From the NCBI RefSeq assembly GCF_039555755.1, contig NZ_CP154631.1, positions 1,302,001 to 1,366,000 of the forward strand: a DNA stretch of 64,000 nt, given 5' to 3'. Shown here piece by piece: positions 16,889 through 24,579 of this stretch. Below the pieces are notes generated by a model. The model did not search any database. It worked only from the letters and a program-made list of their open reading frames with translations, and had not been told where the DNA came from. The position numbers were made by a program, and so were the translations under genes. Every line of letters begins with the position of its first letter. Position 1 is the first letter of the stretch. The DNA is from Pseudomonas sediminis (GTDB lineage: Bacteria; Pseudomonadota; Gammaproteobacteria; Pseudomonadales; Pseudomonadaceae).

Positions 16889-17287
16889 TCAACCGCGCTG
16901 TGCGTTCTTGATCGAGATCTGCGTATTGAGCGTCCAGAAGTCGTAGAGCACGCCGATCAGGAACAGGCCGCCGGTAAACAAGTAGATGATCCCGGTGATC
17001 CACTTGCCCTGATACATGCGGTGCACGCCGAACACGCCGAGGAAGGTCAACAGAATCCACGCCACGTTGTAATCGGTTTCACCTGCGGTAAAGCGCAGAT
17101 CGGCCTCGCGATCCATCGCCGGGATCAGGAACAGGTCGATGATCCATCCGATGAAGAGCAATCCCAGGGTGAAGAACCAGATGGTACCGGTCACCGGCTT
17201 GCCGTAGTAGAAGCGGTGCGAGCCGAGGAAACCGAAGATCCACAACAGGTAGCCGATCAGCTTGCTGTGCGTATCGGGTCGTTGCAT
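16889..17287 (-). CDS. TM2-domain membrane protein
   Basis: A 132-residue inner-membrane protein. The start at 17287 is chosen because AAGGAG lies at 17294-17299; an in-frame ATG seven codons upstream lacks such a site. Two related hydrophobic halves each carry the TM2 pattern of a glycine-rich helix, an H/R-Y-x-G-K turn and a second helix: GFLGSHRFYYGKPVTGTIWF and LGVFGVHRMYQGKWITGIIY. Each is followed by a segment ending in Asp (WIIDLFLIP, VLYDFWTL). The family's function is not known. It is convergent with ntrC. Confidence 0.88.
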   Translation of the reverse strand: MQRPDTHSKLIGYLLWIFGFLGSHRFYYGKPVTGTIWFFTLGLLFIGWIIDLFLIPAMDREADLRFTAGETDYNVAWILLTFLGVFGVHRMYQGKWITGIIYLFTGGLFLIGVLYDFWTLNTQISIKNAQRG

Positions 17288-17402
17288 GGCGAACTCCTTG
17301 ATAGACATATAGCTTCAGACGCTGCCTGCAGACATAAGGTTTCACGCGCTCAGAGGCGACACGACACAACGAATGACTTGATAGCTGTACGGAGCCCATA
17401 TA

Positions 17403-17418
17403 CTGTATAAAAAAACAG
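17403..17418 (+). promoter_or_regulatory. LexA (SOS) box
   Basis: CTGTATAAAAAAACAG is an exact CTG-N10-CAG LexA box with an A/T-only spacer, flanked by TA on both sides. It lies 17 bases upstream of the radical SAM start, overlapping the likely promoter, so LexA binding would block transcription. This makes the next two genes a probable DNA-damage-inducible unit. Confidence 0.85.
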
Positions 17419-17435
17419 TATAGATATGGCCTGCC

Positions 17436-18647
17436 ATGCAACTGATCGAAAAGCTCACCATCCTCGCCGACGCCGCCAAGTACGATGCCTCCTGCGCCAG
17501 CAGCGGCGCACCAAAGCGCAGCTCCAAGGGCAAGGACGGCATCGGCTCGACCAATGGCATGGGCATCTGCCACAGCTACACGCCGGACGGTCGCTGCGTG
17601 GCGCTGCTGAAGATCCTGCTGACCAACTTCTGTCTGTACGACTGCCAGTACTGCATCAACCGTCGCTCCAGCGACGTGCCGCGTGCGCGCTTCACCCCCG
17701 AGGAAGTGGTTACCCTGACCCTGGACTTCTACAAGCGCAATTGCATCAGTGGCCTGTTCCTCAGCTCCGGCATCATCCGCTCGGCCGACTACACGATGGA
17801 GCAGCTGATCCGCGTCGCCAAGCTGCTGCGCCAGGAGCACCAGTTCCGCGGCTACATTCATCTGAAGACCATCCCCGATGCCGCACCGGAGTTGATCGCC
17901 GAGGCCGGCCTGTACGCTGACCGCCTCAGCGTCAATATCGAGCTGCCCACCGAAACCAGCCTGGTACGCCTGGCACCGGAAAAGAACGTCGGCAGCATCC
18001 ACCAGGCCATGCACAAGATTCATCTCGGCGAGCGTGAGGCCAAGGAAGAACACCGCGCGCCGCGCTTTGCCCCGGCCGGGCAGAGCACGCAGATGATCGT
18101 CGGCGCCGACGCCACCGATGACAGCACCATTCTGCACAACGCCCAGAGCCTGTATCACGACTACCGCCTGCGCCGCGTCTACTACTCGGCGTTCAGCCCG
18201 ATTCCTCAAAGCCCGAAAACCGTGCCCTTCGAGGCGCCGCCGCTGCTGCGCGAGCATCGCCTGTACCAGGCCGACTTCCTCATGCGCGGCTACGGTTTCA
18301 GCGCCACGGAGCTGCTCGCCGGTCCCGGCAACCTGGCGCTAGACATCGACCCCAAGCTGGCCTGGGCCCTGGCCAACCGCGAGCAATTTCCCGTCGATCT
18401 CAACCGTGCCGACGAATCACTGATTGCCCGCGTGCCCGGCATCGGCGTGCTCAGCGCACGGCGCTTGGGCGCTCTGCGGCGGGAACGACGTATCCGCTAC
18501 GAAGACCTGACCCGACTTCGCTGCGTACTGGAAAAGGCCAAGCCCTTTATCGTCACTCAGGACTACCGGCCACCGCGCGCCGAGCACGAGTCCATAGTGC
18601 TGCGCCAGCAACTGCGCGACACCCCGGCACAGATGGCGTTGTGGTGA
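17436..18647 (+). CDS. Radical SAM protein of the putative DNA modification/repair type, SOS-controlled
   Basis: A 403-residue protein. The radical SAM cluster motif is Cys66-x3-Cys70-x2-Cys73 (CLYDCQYC); extra conserved-looking cysteines are Cys20, Cys45 and Cys54. The C-terminus carries a helix-hairpin-helix DNA-binding motif (LIARVPGIGVLSARRLGAL, about 329-347). This matches the family annotated as putative DNA modification/repair radical SAM protein (I recall TIGR03916), which travels with the DUF4130-type protein encoded next. The LexA box upstream supports a damage response. The chemistry is unknown; by analogy with spore photoproduct lyase, direct reversal of a lesion is conceivable. 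No clear ribosome binding site precedes the ATG. Confidence 0.88.
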   Translation: MQLIEKLTILADAAKYDASCASSGAPKRSSKGKDGIGSTNGMGICHSYTPDGRCVALLKILLTNFCLYDCQYCINRRSSDVPRARFTPEEVVTLTLDFYKRNCISGLFLSSGIIRSADYTMEQLIRVAKLLRQEHQFRGYIHLKTIPDAAPELIAEAGLYADRLSVNIELPTETSLVRLAPEKNVGSIHQAMHKIHLGEREAKEEHRAPRFAPAGQSTQMIVGADATDDSTILHNAQSLYHDYRLRRVYYSAFSPIPQSPKTVPFEAPPLLREHRLYQADFLMRGYGFSATELLAGPGNLALDIDPKLAWALANREQFPVDLNRADESLIARVPGIGVLSARRLGALRRERRIRYEDLTRLRCVLEKAKPFIVTQDYRPPRAEHESIVLRQQLRDTPAQMALW

Positions 18648-19534
18648 TGCACAGCCTGCGCTTCGACGGCACCTTCGCCACCTGGCGCCAGGCCGCACGC
18701 CGCGCCTTGTTGCAAGGCCTGGCCCCGCACCAGTTGCAATGGCTGGACGAGGAGGCCCCACCCAGCCTGTTCGATAAGCCCGCCGAGGGCGCGCCGGAGC
18801 CTAGCGGCCGCTTGCGCGTCTCCCCCGAACTGCTAGATCTGCTGGAAAGCGCCGCCCAGTACCGCGGCGATGAACGTTGGAGCCTGCTCTACCGCGTGCT
18901 CTGGCGTTTCGTGCAGGGCGAACGCAGTGCCGTGCTGGCCGGCGATCCCGATGGCAGCGAGCTGCATCGCCGGCTCAAGGCGGTGCGCCGCGAGGCACAC
19001 CACCTCCATGCGTTCGTGCGTTTCCAGCCGAGCAAGGTGCGAGGCGCGCCGGACTTCGTCGCCTGGTTCGAGCCCGCGCATGACATTCTTGCCTCGGCCA
19101 GCGGGCACTTTGCCGAGCGCCTGGGCAAGCACAGCTGGCTGATCGCCACGCCACGCGACGGCGTTTACTGGGATGGCGAGCACCTGCGGCATGAGCGCCG
19201 CTGCCCGGCGCAATGGCAAGCCTGGGCACAACAGCCCGAGGATGATGGCCAAGCCCTGTGGCGTGCCTACTACGGCAGCACCTTCAACCCGGCACGCCTA
19301 AACCGAACGGTGATGCAGCAGCATCTGCCACTGAGATTCTGGAGGCATCTGCCGGAAGGCCCGCTGATTCCCCAACTGATGAGCGAGGCACGCGCCGGTG
19401 CGCAGCGCGATGGCCAGGCATTGGTGCTCGCCGGCAAGAAAGGCAAACGCATCGCTCAGATAAACGAAGGGGACGCATCGCGTCCCCCGTCTGGCAGCAT
19501 CAGCGGAAGCGACGCCCCGGATCTTCCTCGCTGA
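18647..19534 (+). CDS. DUF4130-type putative DNA repair partner protein
   Basis: A 295-residue protein whose ATG overlaps the preceding stop (TGATG), so translation is coupled. It belongs to the family of putative DNA repair proteins (recalled as TIGR03915/DUF4130) that sits beside this radical SAM family or is fused to uracil-DNA-glycosylase-like domains. Conserved-looking blocks are REAHHLHAFVRFQ, FVAWFEPAHDIL, HFAERLGKHSWLIATP and WRAYYGSTFNPARLN; the His/Arg/Tyr content suggests nucleic-acid contact. The end looks abnormal: after GKKGKRIAQ the frame runs through a GGGGACGC/GCGTCCCC hairpin and overlaps the 3' end of pilU by 35 bases. Confidence 0.85.
   Translation: MHSLRFDGTFATWRQAARRALLQGLAPHQLQWLDEEAPPSLFDKPAEGAPEPSGRLRVSPELLDLLESAAQYRGDERWSLLYRVLWRFVQGERSAVLAGDPDGSELHRRLKAVRREAHHLHAFVRFQPSKVRGAPDFVAWFEPAHDILASASGHFAERLGKHSWLIATPRDGVYWDGEHLRHERRCPAQWQAWAQQPEDDGQALWRAYYGSTFNPARLNRTVMQQHLPLRFWRHLPEGPLIPQLMSEARAGAQRDGQALVLAGKKGKRIAQINEGDASRPPSGSISGSDAPDLPR
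19469..19487 (+). terminator. Hairpin inside the 3' end of the DUF4130-type gene
   Basis: GGGGACGC, loop ATC, GCGTCCCC: an 8-bp perfect stem between the converging SOS pair and pilU. It has no T-run but is well placed to stop both transcripts. It lies within the coding tail of the plus-strand gene. Confidence 0.5.
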
Positions 19535-20645
19535 CCTCCAGCGCCAGACCCTGAGCCATGCTGGTCAGGTGATCGCCGTCGGTTTCCGATCCGAGCTTGA
19601 TCATCAGGCGCAGGTCGTTGGCCGAGTCGGCGTAGAGCAGCGCATCTTCGTAGGTGATCTCGCCCTGGGTGTAGAGGTTGTACAGCGCCTGATCGAAGGT
19701 CTGCATGCCCTGTTCGGTGGAACGCTTCATCAAACCCTTGAGCTCGTGCACTTCGCCCTTGCGGATCAGGTCAGCGGCCAGCGGGGTGTTGATCAGCACC
19801 TCGATCACCGCGCGGCGACCTTTACCATCTGGAGTTGGAATCAACTGCTGAGCGACGATGGCCTTGAGGTTGAGCGACAGGTCCATCCACACCTGGTTCT
19901 GCCGGTCGGCCGGGAAGAAGTTGATGATGCGATCCAGCGCCTGGTTGGCGTTGTTGGCGTGCAGGGTGGCCAGACACAGGTGACCGGTTTCGGCGAAGGC
20001 CACGGCATGATCCATGGTCTCGCGGGTCCGCACCTCACCGATGAGGATCACGTCCGGCGCCTGACGCAGGGTGTTCTTCAGCGCCACTTCGAACGATTCG
20101 GTGTCGATGCCCACTTCACGCTGGGTGACGATGCAGCTCTGGTGCTGGTGGATGTATTCGATCGGGTCTTCGATGGAGATGATATGGCCGCTGCTGTTCC
20201 TGTTGCGGTAGCCGATCATCGCCGCCAGAGAGGTCGACTTGCCGGTACCCGTGGCACCGACGAACAGCACCAGGCCGCGCTTGGTCAGCGCCAGTTTCTT
20301 GAGAATTTCCGGCAGCTTGAGTTCGTCGATGGTCGGGATGGTGGTCTCGATCCGGCGCAACACCATGCCCACCAGGTTGCGCTGGTAGAAGGCGCTGACG
20401 CGGAAACGACCGATACCACGGGCGCTGATGGCGAAGTTGCACTCATGGTTCTCGGCGAAGTCGCGACGCTGTGCCTCGTTCATCACGCCCAATACGGTCT
20501 CGCGGGTCTGCTCCGGCGACATGGCGTTCTTGGTCACCGGCATGATCTTGCCATTGACCTTCATCGACGGCGGTACGCCAGCGGTGATGAACAGGTCGGA
20601 GCCGCCTTTTTCGACCATCAGGCGCAGTAGTTTTTCGAATTCCAT
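19500..20645 (-). CDS. pilU: Type IV pilus retraction ATPase accessory protein PilU
   Basis: Hexameric cytoplasmic motor ATPase that works with PilT to depolymerise type IV pili for twitching. The protein has 381 residues. Walker A is GATGTGKST (130-138), Walker B DVILIGEVRTRE (198-209). The Asp box (HIISIEDPIEYIH) and His box (AETGHLCLATLHANNA) are present. The C-terminus ends EVSEEDPGRRFR, lacking the PilT AIRNLIRE motif, as expected of PilU. It lies downstream of pilT on the same strand but 126 bases away, separated by a REP-like palindrome. Confidence 0.97.
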   Translation of the reverse strand: MEFEKLLRLMVEKGGSDLFITAGVPPSMKVNGKIMPVTKNAMSPEQTRETVLGVMNEAQRRDFAENHECNFAISARGIGRFRVSAFYQRNLVGMVLRRIETTIPTIDELKLPEILKKLALTKRGLVLFVGATGTGKSTSLAAMIGYRNRNSSGHIISIEDPIEYIHQHQSCIVTQREVGIDTESFEVALKNTLRQAPDVILIGEVRTRETMDHAVAFAETGHLCLATLHANNANQALDRIINFFPADRQNQVWMDLSLNLKAIVAQQLIPTPDGKGRRAVIEVLINTPLAADLIRKGEVHELKGLMKRSTEQGMQTFDQALYNLYTQGEITYEDALLYADSANDLRLMIKLGSETDGDHLTSMAQGLALEVSEEDPGRRFR

Positions 20646-20699
20646 CGTCGTTCTCGCAGCTTCGTGTGCAATGCCGTTCGGCAGCCATCTGCCGAATCA

Positions 20700-20762
20700 T
20701 GGGAGCGAGCTGTGCCCGCGAACAGGGTGACGCAAAAGCTTCGCGAGCAACGCTCGCTCCCA
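20700..20762. repeat. REP-like inverted pair between pilT and pilU
   Basis: TGGGAGCGAGC (20700-20710) and its exact complement GCTCGCTCCCA (20752-20762) flank a 41-base centre containing TGCCCGCGAACAGGG and TTCGCGAGC. This is the look of the dispersed Pseudomonas GGGAGCGAGC...CGCGAA repeat. Lying inside a probable operon, it could stabilise or reduce downstream pilU mRNA. Confidence 0.7.
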
Positions 20763-20771
20763 CACCAGTTC

Positions 20772-21806
20772 CTAGAAGTTTTCCGGGCTCTTGGCCTTCT
20801 CGCGCGCACTGTCGCGGCTGACCAGTCCCCTGGACACCAACGTCTTCAGACAGGCATCGAGGGTCTGCATGCCCAGCGCGCCACCGGTCTGGATCGCTGA
20901 ATACATTTGCGCGACCTTGTCCTCACGGATCAGGTTACGGATGGCCGGCGTACCGATCATGATTTCGTGAGCAGCAACACGACCGCCGCCGATCTTCTTC
21001 AGCAGGGTCTGCGAGATCACCGCCTGCAGCGACTCGGAGAGCATCGAACGCACCATCGACTTCTCCTCGGCCGGGAACACGTCGACCACCCGGTCGATGG
21101 TCTTGGCGGCGGAGGTGGTGTGCAGGGTGCCGAACACCAGGTGACCGGTTTCCGCGGCGGTCAGCGCCAGGCGGATGGTTTCCAGGTCGCGCATCTCGCC
21201 CACCAGGATGATGTCCGGGTCTTCCCGCAGGGCCGAGCGCAGGGCTTCGGAGAAGCCGTGGGTGTCGCGGTGCACCTCGCGCTGGTTGACCAGGCACTTC
21301 TTCGACTCGTGGACGAATTCGATCGGGTCTTCGATAGTGAGAATGTGGTGGTACTTGTTGCTGTTGAGGTAGTCGAGCATCGCCGCCAGGGTGGTCGACT
21401 TGCCCGAACCGGTGGGGCCGGTGACCAGCACCAGGCCGCGCGGCACGTCGGTGATCTTGCGAAACACCTCGCCCATGCCCAGGTCTTCCATGGTCAGCAC
21501 CTTGGACGGAATGGTACGGAACACCGCACCGGCACCACGGTTCTGGTTGAAGGCGTTGACCCGGAAGCGCGCCACACCCGGCACTTCGAAGGAGAAGTCG
21601 GTCTCGAGGAACTCTTCGAAGTCCTTGCGCTGCTTGTCATTCATGATGTCGTAGATCAGCGCGTGTACCTGCTTGTGATCCAGCGGCGGCAGGTTGATGC
21701 GGCGTACGTCGCCGTCGACGCGGATCATCGGCGGCAGACCCGCCGAGAGGTGCAAATCCGACGCGCCTTGCTTGGCGCTGAAGGCGAGCAGCTCAGTGAT
21801 ATCCAT
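20772..21806 (-). CDS. pilT: Type IV pilus retraction ATPase PilT
   Basis: Main retraction motor of type IV pili. The start at 21806 follows GGGGAG and gives MDITELLAFSAKQGASDLHL and 344 residues. Walker A is GPTGSGKST (130-138), Walker B DIILVGEMRDLET. Asp box (HHILTIEDPIEFVH), His box (AETGHLVFGTLHT) and the retraction-specific AIRNLIRED motif are intact, so the enzyme should be active. It is divergent from yggS across 71 bp. Confidence 0.98.
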   Translation of the reverse strand: MDITELLAFSAKQGASDLHLSAGLPPMIRVDGDVRRINLPPLDHKQVHALIYDIMNDKQRKDFEEFLETDFSFEVPGVARFRVNAFNQNRGAGAVFRTIPSKVLTMEDLGMGEVFRKITDVPRGLVLVTGPTGSGKSTTLAAMLDYLNSNKYHHILTIEDPIEFVHESKKCLVNQREVHRDTHGFSEALRSALREDPDIILVGEMRDLETIRLALTAAETGHLVFGTLHTTSAAKTIDRVVDVFPAEEKSMVRSMLSESLQAVISQTLLKKIGGGRVAAHEIMIGTPAIRNLIREDKVAQMYSAIQTGGALGMQTLDACLKTLVSRGLVSRDSAREKAKSPENF

Positions 21807-21877
21807 GGGACTCCCCAATTACAAGCAAGCAGGTAGAATGCCGCAAACGCAACGGCCAGGCTTATAGAGCGCAGGTA

Positions 21878-22570
21878 ATGTCCACGATAGCAGAGAATAT
21901 TGCAAAGGTCGGAGCGCGCATCCGTGAGGCGGCGCAAGCCTCGCAGCGTAATTTGACGGATATCGGCCTGCTCGCGGTGAGCAAGACCAAACCGGCAGCA
22001 GCCATTCGTGAAGCTCATGCGGCCGGTTTGTGCGATTTTGGCGAGAACTACCTGCAGGAAGCATTGGGCAAACAGGTCGAATTGAACGATCTACCCTTGA
22101 TCTGGCACTTCATCGGCCCCATTCAATCGAACAAGACCCGGCCCATCGCCGAGCATTTCGACTGGGTACATTCGGTGGATCGCCTGAAAATCGCCCAACG
22201 CCTCTCCGAGCAGCGCCCCGCCCACCTGCCGCCGCTGAATATCTGCCTGCAGGTCAATGTCAGCGCTGAGGACAGCAAATCCGGCTGCAGCCCGGAAGCG
22301 TTACCAGAACTGGCCAAAGCCGTCGCTGCCCTGCCCAACCTGCGCCTGCGTGGACTGATGGCGATTCCCGAACCTACCGACGATGGCGCCGCGCAACATG
22401 CCGCCTTCGCCCGTTTGCGCCAATTGCGTGATGACCTGGCGCTGAACCTCGACACCTTGTCCATGGGCATGAGCCATGACCTGGAGGCCGCCATCGCCGA
22501 AGGCGCCACCTGGGTGCGCATCGGTACCGCCCTGTTCGGTGCCCGCGACTACGGCCAGCCCACTCACTGA
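21878..22570 (+). CDS. yggS: PLP homeostasis protein, YggS/PROSC family
   Basis: Fold-type III PLP-binding protein (also PLPBP) that buffers free pyridoxal phosphate; no catalytic reaction is established. The protein has 230 residues. The PLP lysine is Lys36 (LLAVSKTKP). The barrel shows FGENYLQE, HFIGPIQSNK and the phosphate-binding SMGMSHDLEAAI with GTALFG. It starts the block yggS-proC-yggT-yggU, a very common gene order. Confidence 0.95.
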   Translation: MSTIAENIAKVGARIREAAQASQRNLTDIGLLAVSKTKPAAAIREAHAAGLCDFGENYLQEALGKQVELNDLPLIWHFIGPIQSNKTRPIAEHFDWVHSVDRLKIAQRLSEQRPAHLPPLNICLQVNVSAEDSKSGCSPEALPELAKAVAALPNLRLRGLMAIPEPTDDGAAQHAAFARLRQLRDDLALNLDTLSMGMSHDLEAAIAEGATWVRIGTALFGARDYGQPTH

Positions 22571-22587
22571 ATGAAGGATTTTCTGCA

Positions 22588-23406
22588 ATGAGCAACCCGA
22601 CCATCGCCTTCGTCGGCGCCGGCAACATGGCTGCCAGCCTGATTGGCGGCCTGCGTGCGCAGGGCGTGGCAGCCAGCGCCATCCGCGCCAGCGAACCTGG
22701 CAGCGAACAACGTACTCGTCTGCAGCAGGAACACGGCATCGCCACCTTTGCCGATAACGCTGAAGCGATCAAAGGCGCGGACCTGATCGTGCTGGCGGTC
22801 AAGCCACAGGTCATGAAGACAGTGTGCCTGGACCTGGCCGCAAACCTGACGCCGAATCAGGTGATCATCTCAATCGCCGCCGGCATCAGCTGCGCCAGCC
22901 TGGAGAGCTGGCTTGGCCAGCGCCCGGTAGTGCGCTGCATGCCCAATACGCCGGCGCTGCTGCGCCAGGGTGTTTCCGGCCTGTTCGCCAACCCGCGCGT
23001 CAACGCCGCGCAGAAAACCCAGGCCGAGCAGGTGCTGAGCGCCGTCGGCCTGGCCCTGTGGCTGGACGACGAAGCGCAGCTCGATGCAGTGACTGCCGTC
23101 TCTGGCAGCGGCCCAGCCTATTTTTTCCTGCTGATCGAGGCGATGACCGAAGCTGGCGAGAAACTCGGCCTGCCGCGTGAGACCGCCGCGCGTCTGAGCA
23201 TCCAGACCGCACTGGGCGCCGCGCGCATGGCCAGTGAAAGCGATGTCGACGCGGCCGAATTGCGTCGCCGTGTTACCTCACCGAACGGAACCACCGAAGC
23301 GGCAATCAAAACCTTCCAGGCCGGCGGCTTCGAAGCGCTGGTACAACAGGCACTGAATGCCGCTGCCAATCGCTCGGCCGAACTGGCTGAACAACTGGGT
23401 CAATAA
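22588..23406 (+). CDS. proC: Pyrroline-5-carboxylate reductase
   Basis: Last step of proline synthesis: reduces pyrroline-5-carboxylate to proline with NAD(P)H in the cytoplasm. The protein has 272 residues. The N-terminal Rossmann motif is FVGAGNMAASL. The family signature region near the C-terminal half is VTSPNGTTEAAI, with TAVSGSGPAYFFLLIEAM before it. It follows yggS by 17 bases with AAGGA ahead of its ATG. Confidence 0.97.
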   Translation: MSNPTIAFVGAGNMAASLIGGLRAQGVAASAIRASEPGSEQRTRLQQEHGIATFADNAEAIKGADLIVLAVKPQVMKTVCLDLAANLTPNQVIISIAAGISCASLESWLGQRPVVRCMPNTPALLRQGVSGLFANPRVNAAQKTQAEQVLSAVGLALWLDDEAQLDAVTAVSGSGPAYFFLLIEAMTEAGEKLGLPRETAARLSIQTALGAARMASESDVDAAELRRRVTSPNGTTEAAIKTFQAGGFEALVQQALNAAANRSAELAEQLGQ

Positions 23407-23417
23407 AGGAAGCACAC

Positions 23418-24011
23418 ATGTCCGGACTCATCGAAGCCCTGATCTACATCATTCAGACCCTCGGCAGCCTGTATCTGCTGATCGTCCTGCTGCGTTTCAT
23501 CCTGCAACTGGTACGTGCGGACTTCTACAATCCGCTGAGCCAGTTCATCGTCAAGGCCACGCAACCGCTGGTGACTCCACTGCGGCGGATCATTCCGGGC
23601 TTCGCCGGGCTGGACCTGGCTTCGCTGGTGCTGGCTATCCTGGTACAGCTGCTGCTGATGATCGTCACCCTGACCCTGATGGGCTACAACGTCGGCGGTT
23701 TCATCCTGCAGCTGCTGGTGTGGTCGATGATTGGCGTGACCTCGCTGTTTCTCAAGGTGTTCTTCTTCGCCCTGATCATCAGCGTGATCCTCTCCTGGGT
23801 CGCTCCGGGCAGCTACAACCCGGGCGCACAGTTGGTGAACCAGATCTGCGAGCCACTGCTGGCGCCATTCCGTAAGCTGCTGCCAAACCTCGGCGGCCTG
23901 GATATCTCGCCGATTTTCGCCTTCATCACCATCAACCTGATCGACCGTTTCGTGATTGGCGGCCTGGCGGCCTCCACTGGTCTGCCGCCGATGCTCAGCC
24001 CCTTCCTTTAA
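23418..24011 (+). CDS. yggT: YggT family membrane protein
   Basis: A 197-residue inner-membrane protein made of two YggT repeats. Each has a hydrophobic helix, then an RADFYNP or APGSYNP loop and a P-L-x-P-(L/F)R turn (ATQPLVTPLRRIIP, CEPLLAPFRKLLP). About four membrane segments are visible. The family is linked to osmotic or cell-division functions in other organisms, but its molecular role is uncertain. AAGGA precedes its ATG, 12 bases after proC. Confidence 0.93.
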   Translation: MSGLIEALIYIIQTLGSLYLLIVLLRFILQLVRADFYNPLSQFIVKATQPLVTPLRRIIPGFAGLDLASLVLAILVQLLLMIVTLTLMGYNVGGFILQLLVWSMIGVTSLFLKVFFFALIISVILSWVAPGSYNPGAQLVNQICEPLLAPFRKLLPNLGGLDISPIFAFITINLIDRFVIGGLAASTGLPPMLSPFL

Positions 24012-24046
24012 ACATAAAAGTCGCGCAGCGACGCTTTCCTTGCCGA

Positions 24047-24081
24047 CCTTCTCCCAACGGGAGAAGGTGGCGCGCAGCGCC
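24047..24081. repeat. Hairpin repeat just upstream of yggU
   Basis: CCTTCTCCC-AAC-GGGAGAAGG (24047-24067) is followed by GGCGC-GCA-GCGCC (24069-24081), and GTCGC-GCA-GCGAC lies just before at about 24020-24033. It belongs to the same CTCTCCC/GGGAGAG family seen at 51696 and 62515, and ends only 11 bases before the yggU ATG. Confidence 0.65.
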
Positions 24082-24092
24082 AGATGAGGGGC

Positions 24093-24398
24093 ATGTCCAT
24101 CAAGACCGCAAGCTTCTACCGCTGGGACGGCGAGGACCTCATCCTCGACTGCCACCTGCAGCCCAAGGCGAGCAAGGACGAGTTCGCCGGGCTACAGGGT
24201 GAGCGGCTGAAAATCCGACTCACCGCCCCGCCGGTAGACGGCAAGGCCAACGCCCACCTACAGGCCTTCCTGGCCAAGGCCTTCGGCGTCGCCAAGAGCC
24301 AGGTGAGCCTGGAAAGCGGCGAACTCAATCGACATAAACGCCTGCGTATTCGCGCCCCGCGAAGCCTGCCGCCGATTCCTGGGCTGCAGCGCGCCTGA
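24093..24398 (+). CDS. yggU: DUF167/YggU family protein
   Basis: A small cytoplasmic protein of the DUF167 (UPF0235) family, 101 residues from the ATG at 24093; an in-frame ATG at 24084 would add three residues. The conserved core is QPKASKDEFAGL and the signature RLTAPPVDGKANAHLQAFLAKAFGV, followed by SGELNRHKRLRI. Function is unknown, though it persistently follows yggT. Its translation start lies directly behind a hairpin repeat and the ribosome binding site is poor (GAGGGG is too close), so the repeat may have displaced the original leader. Confidence 0.88.
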   Translation: MSIKTASFYRWDGEDLILDCHLQPKASKDEFAGLQGERLKIRLTAPPVDGKANAHLQAFLAKAFGVAKSQVSLESGELNRHKRLRIRAPRSLPPIPGLQRA

Positions 24399-24579
24399 CG
24401 ACCGCTCAGTCGCCGCACCCGACCATAAGGCGGGACTGTCGAAGAGGCCAATTGACGGCTGCCTTGCAGCTCGCATAATGCAAACTGTTCTCGCGAAATG
24501 CCGTGCTTCCTGGCGGCACCCCGAACCGAACCGTTACGCAGCCCCCGCAAGAGGTGATCTTGCCGAGAGGAGAGCCAGG

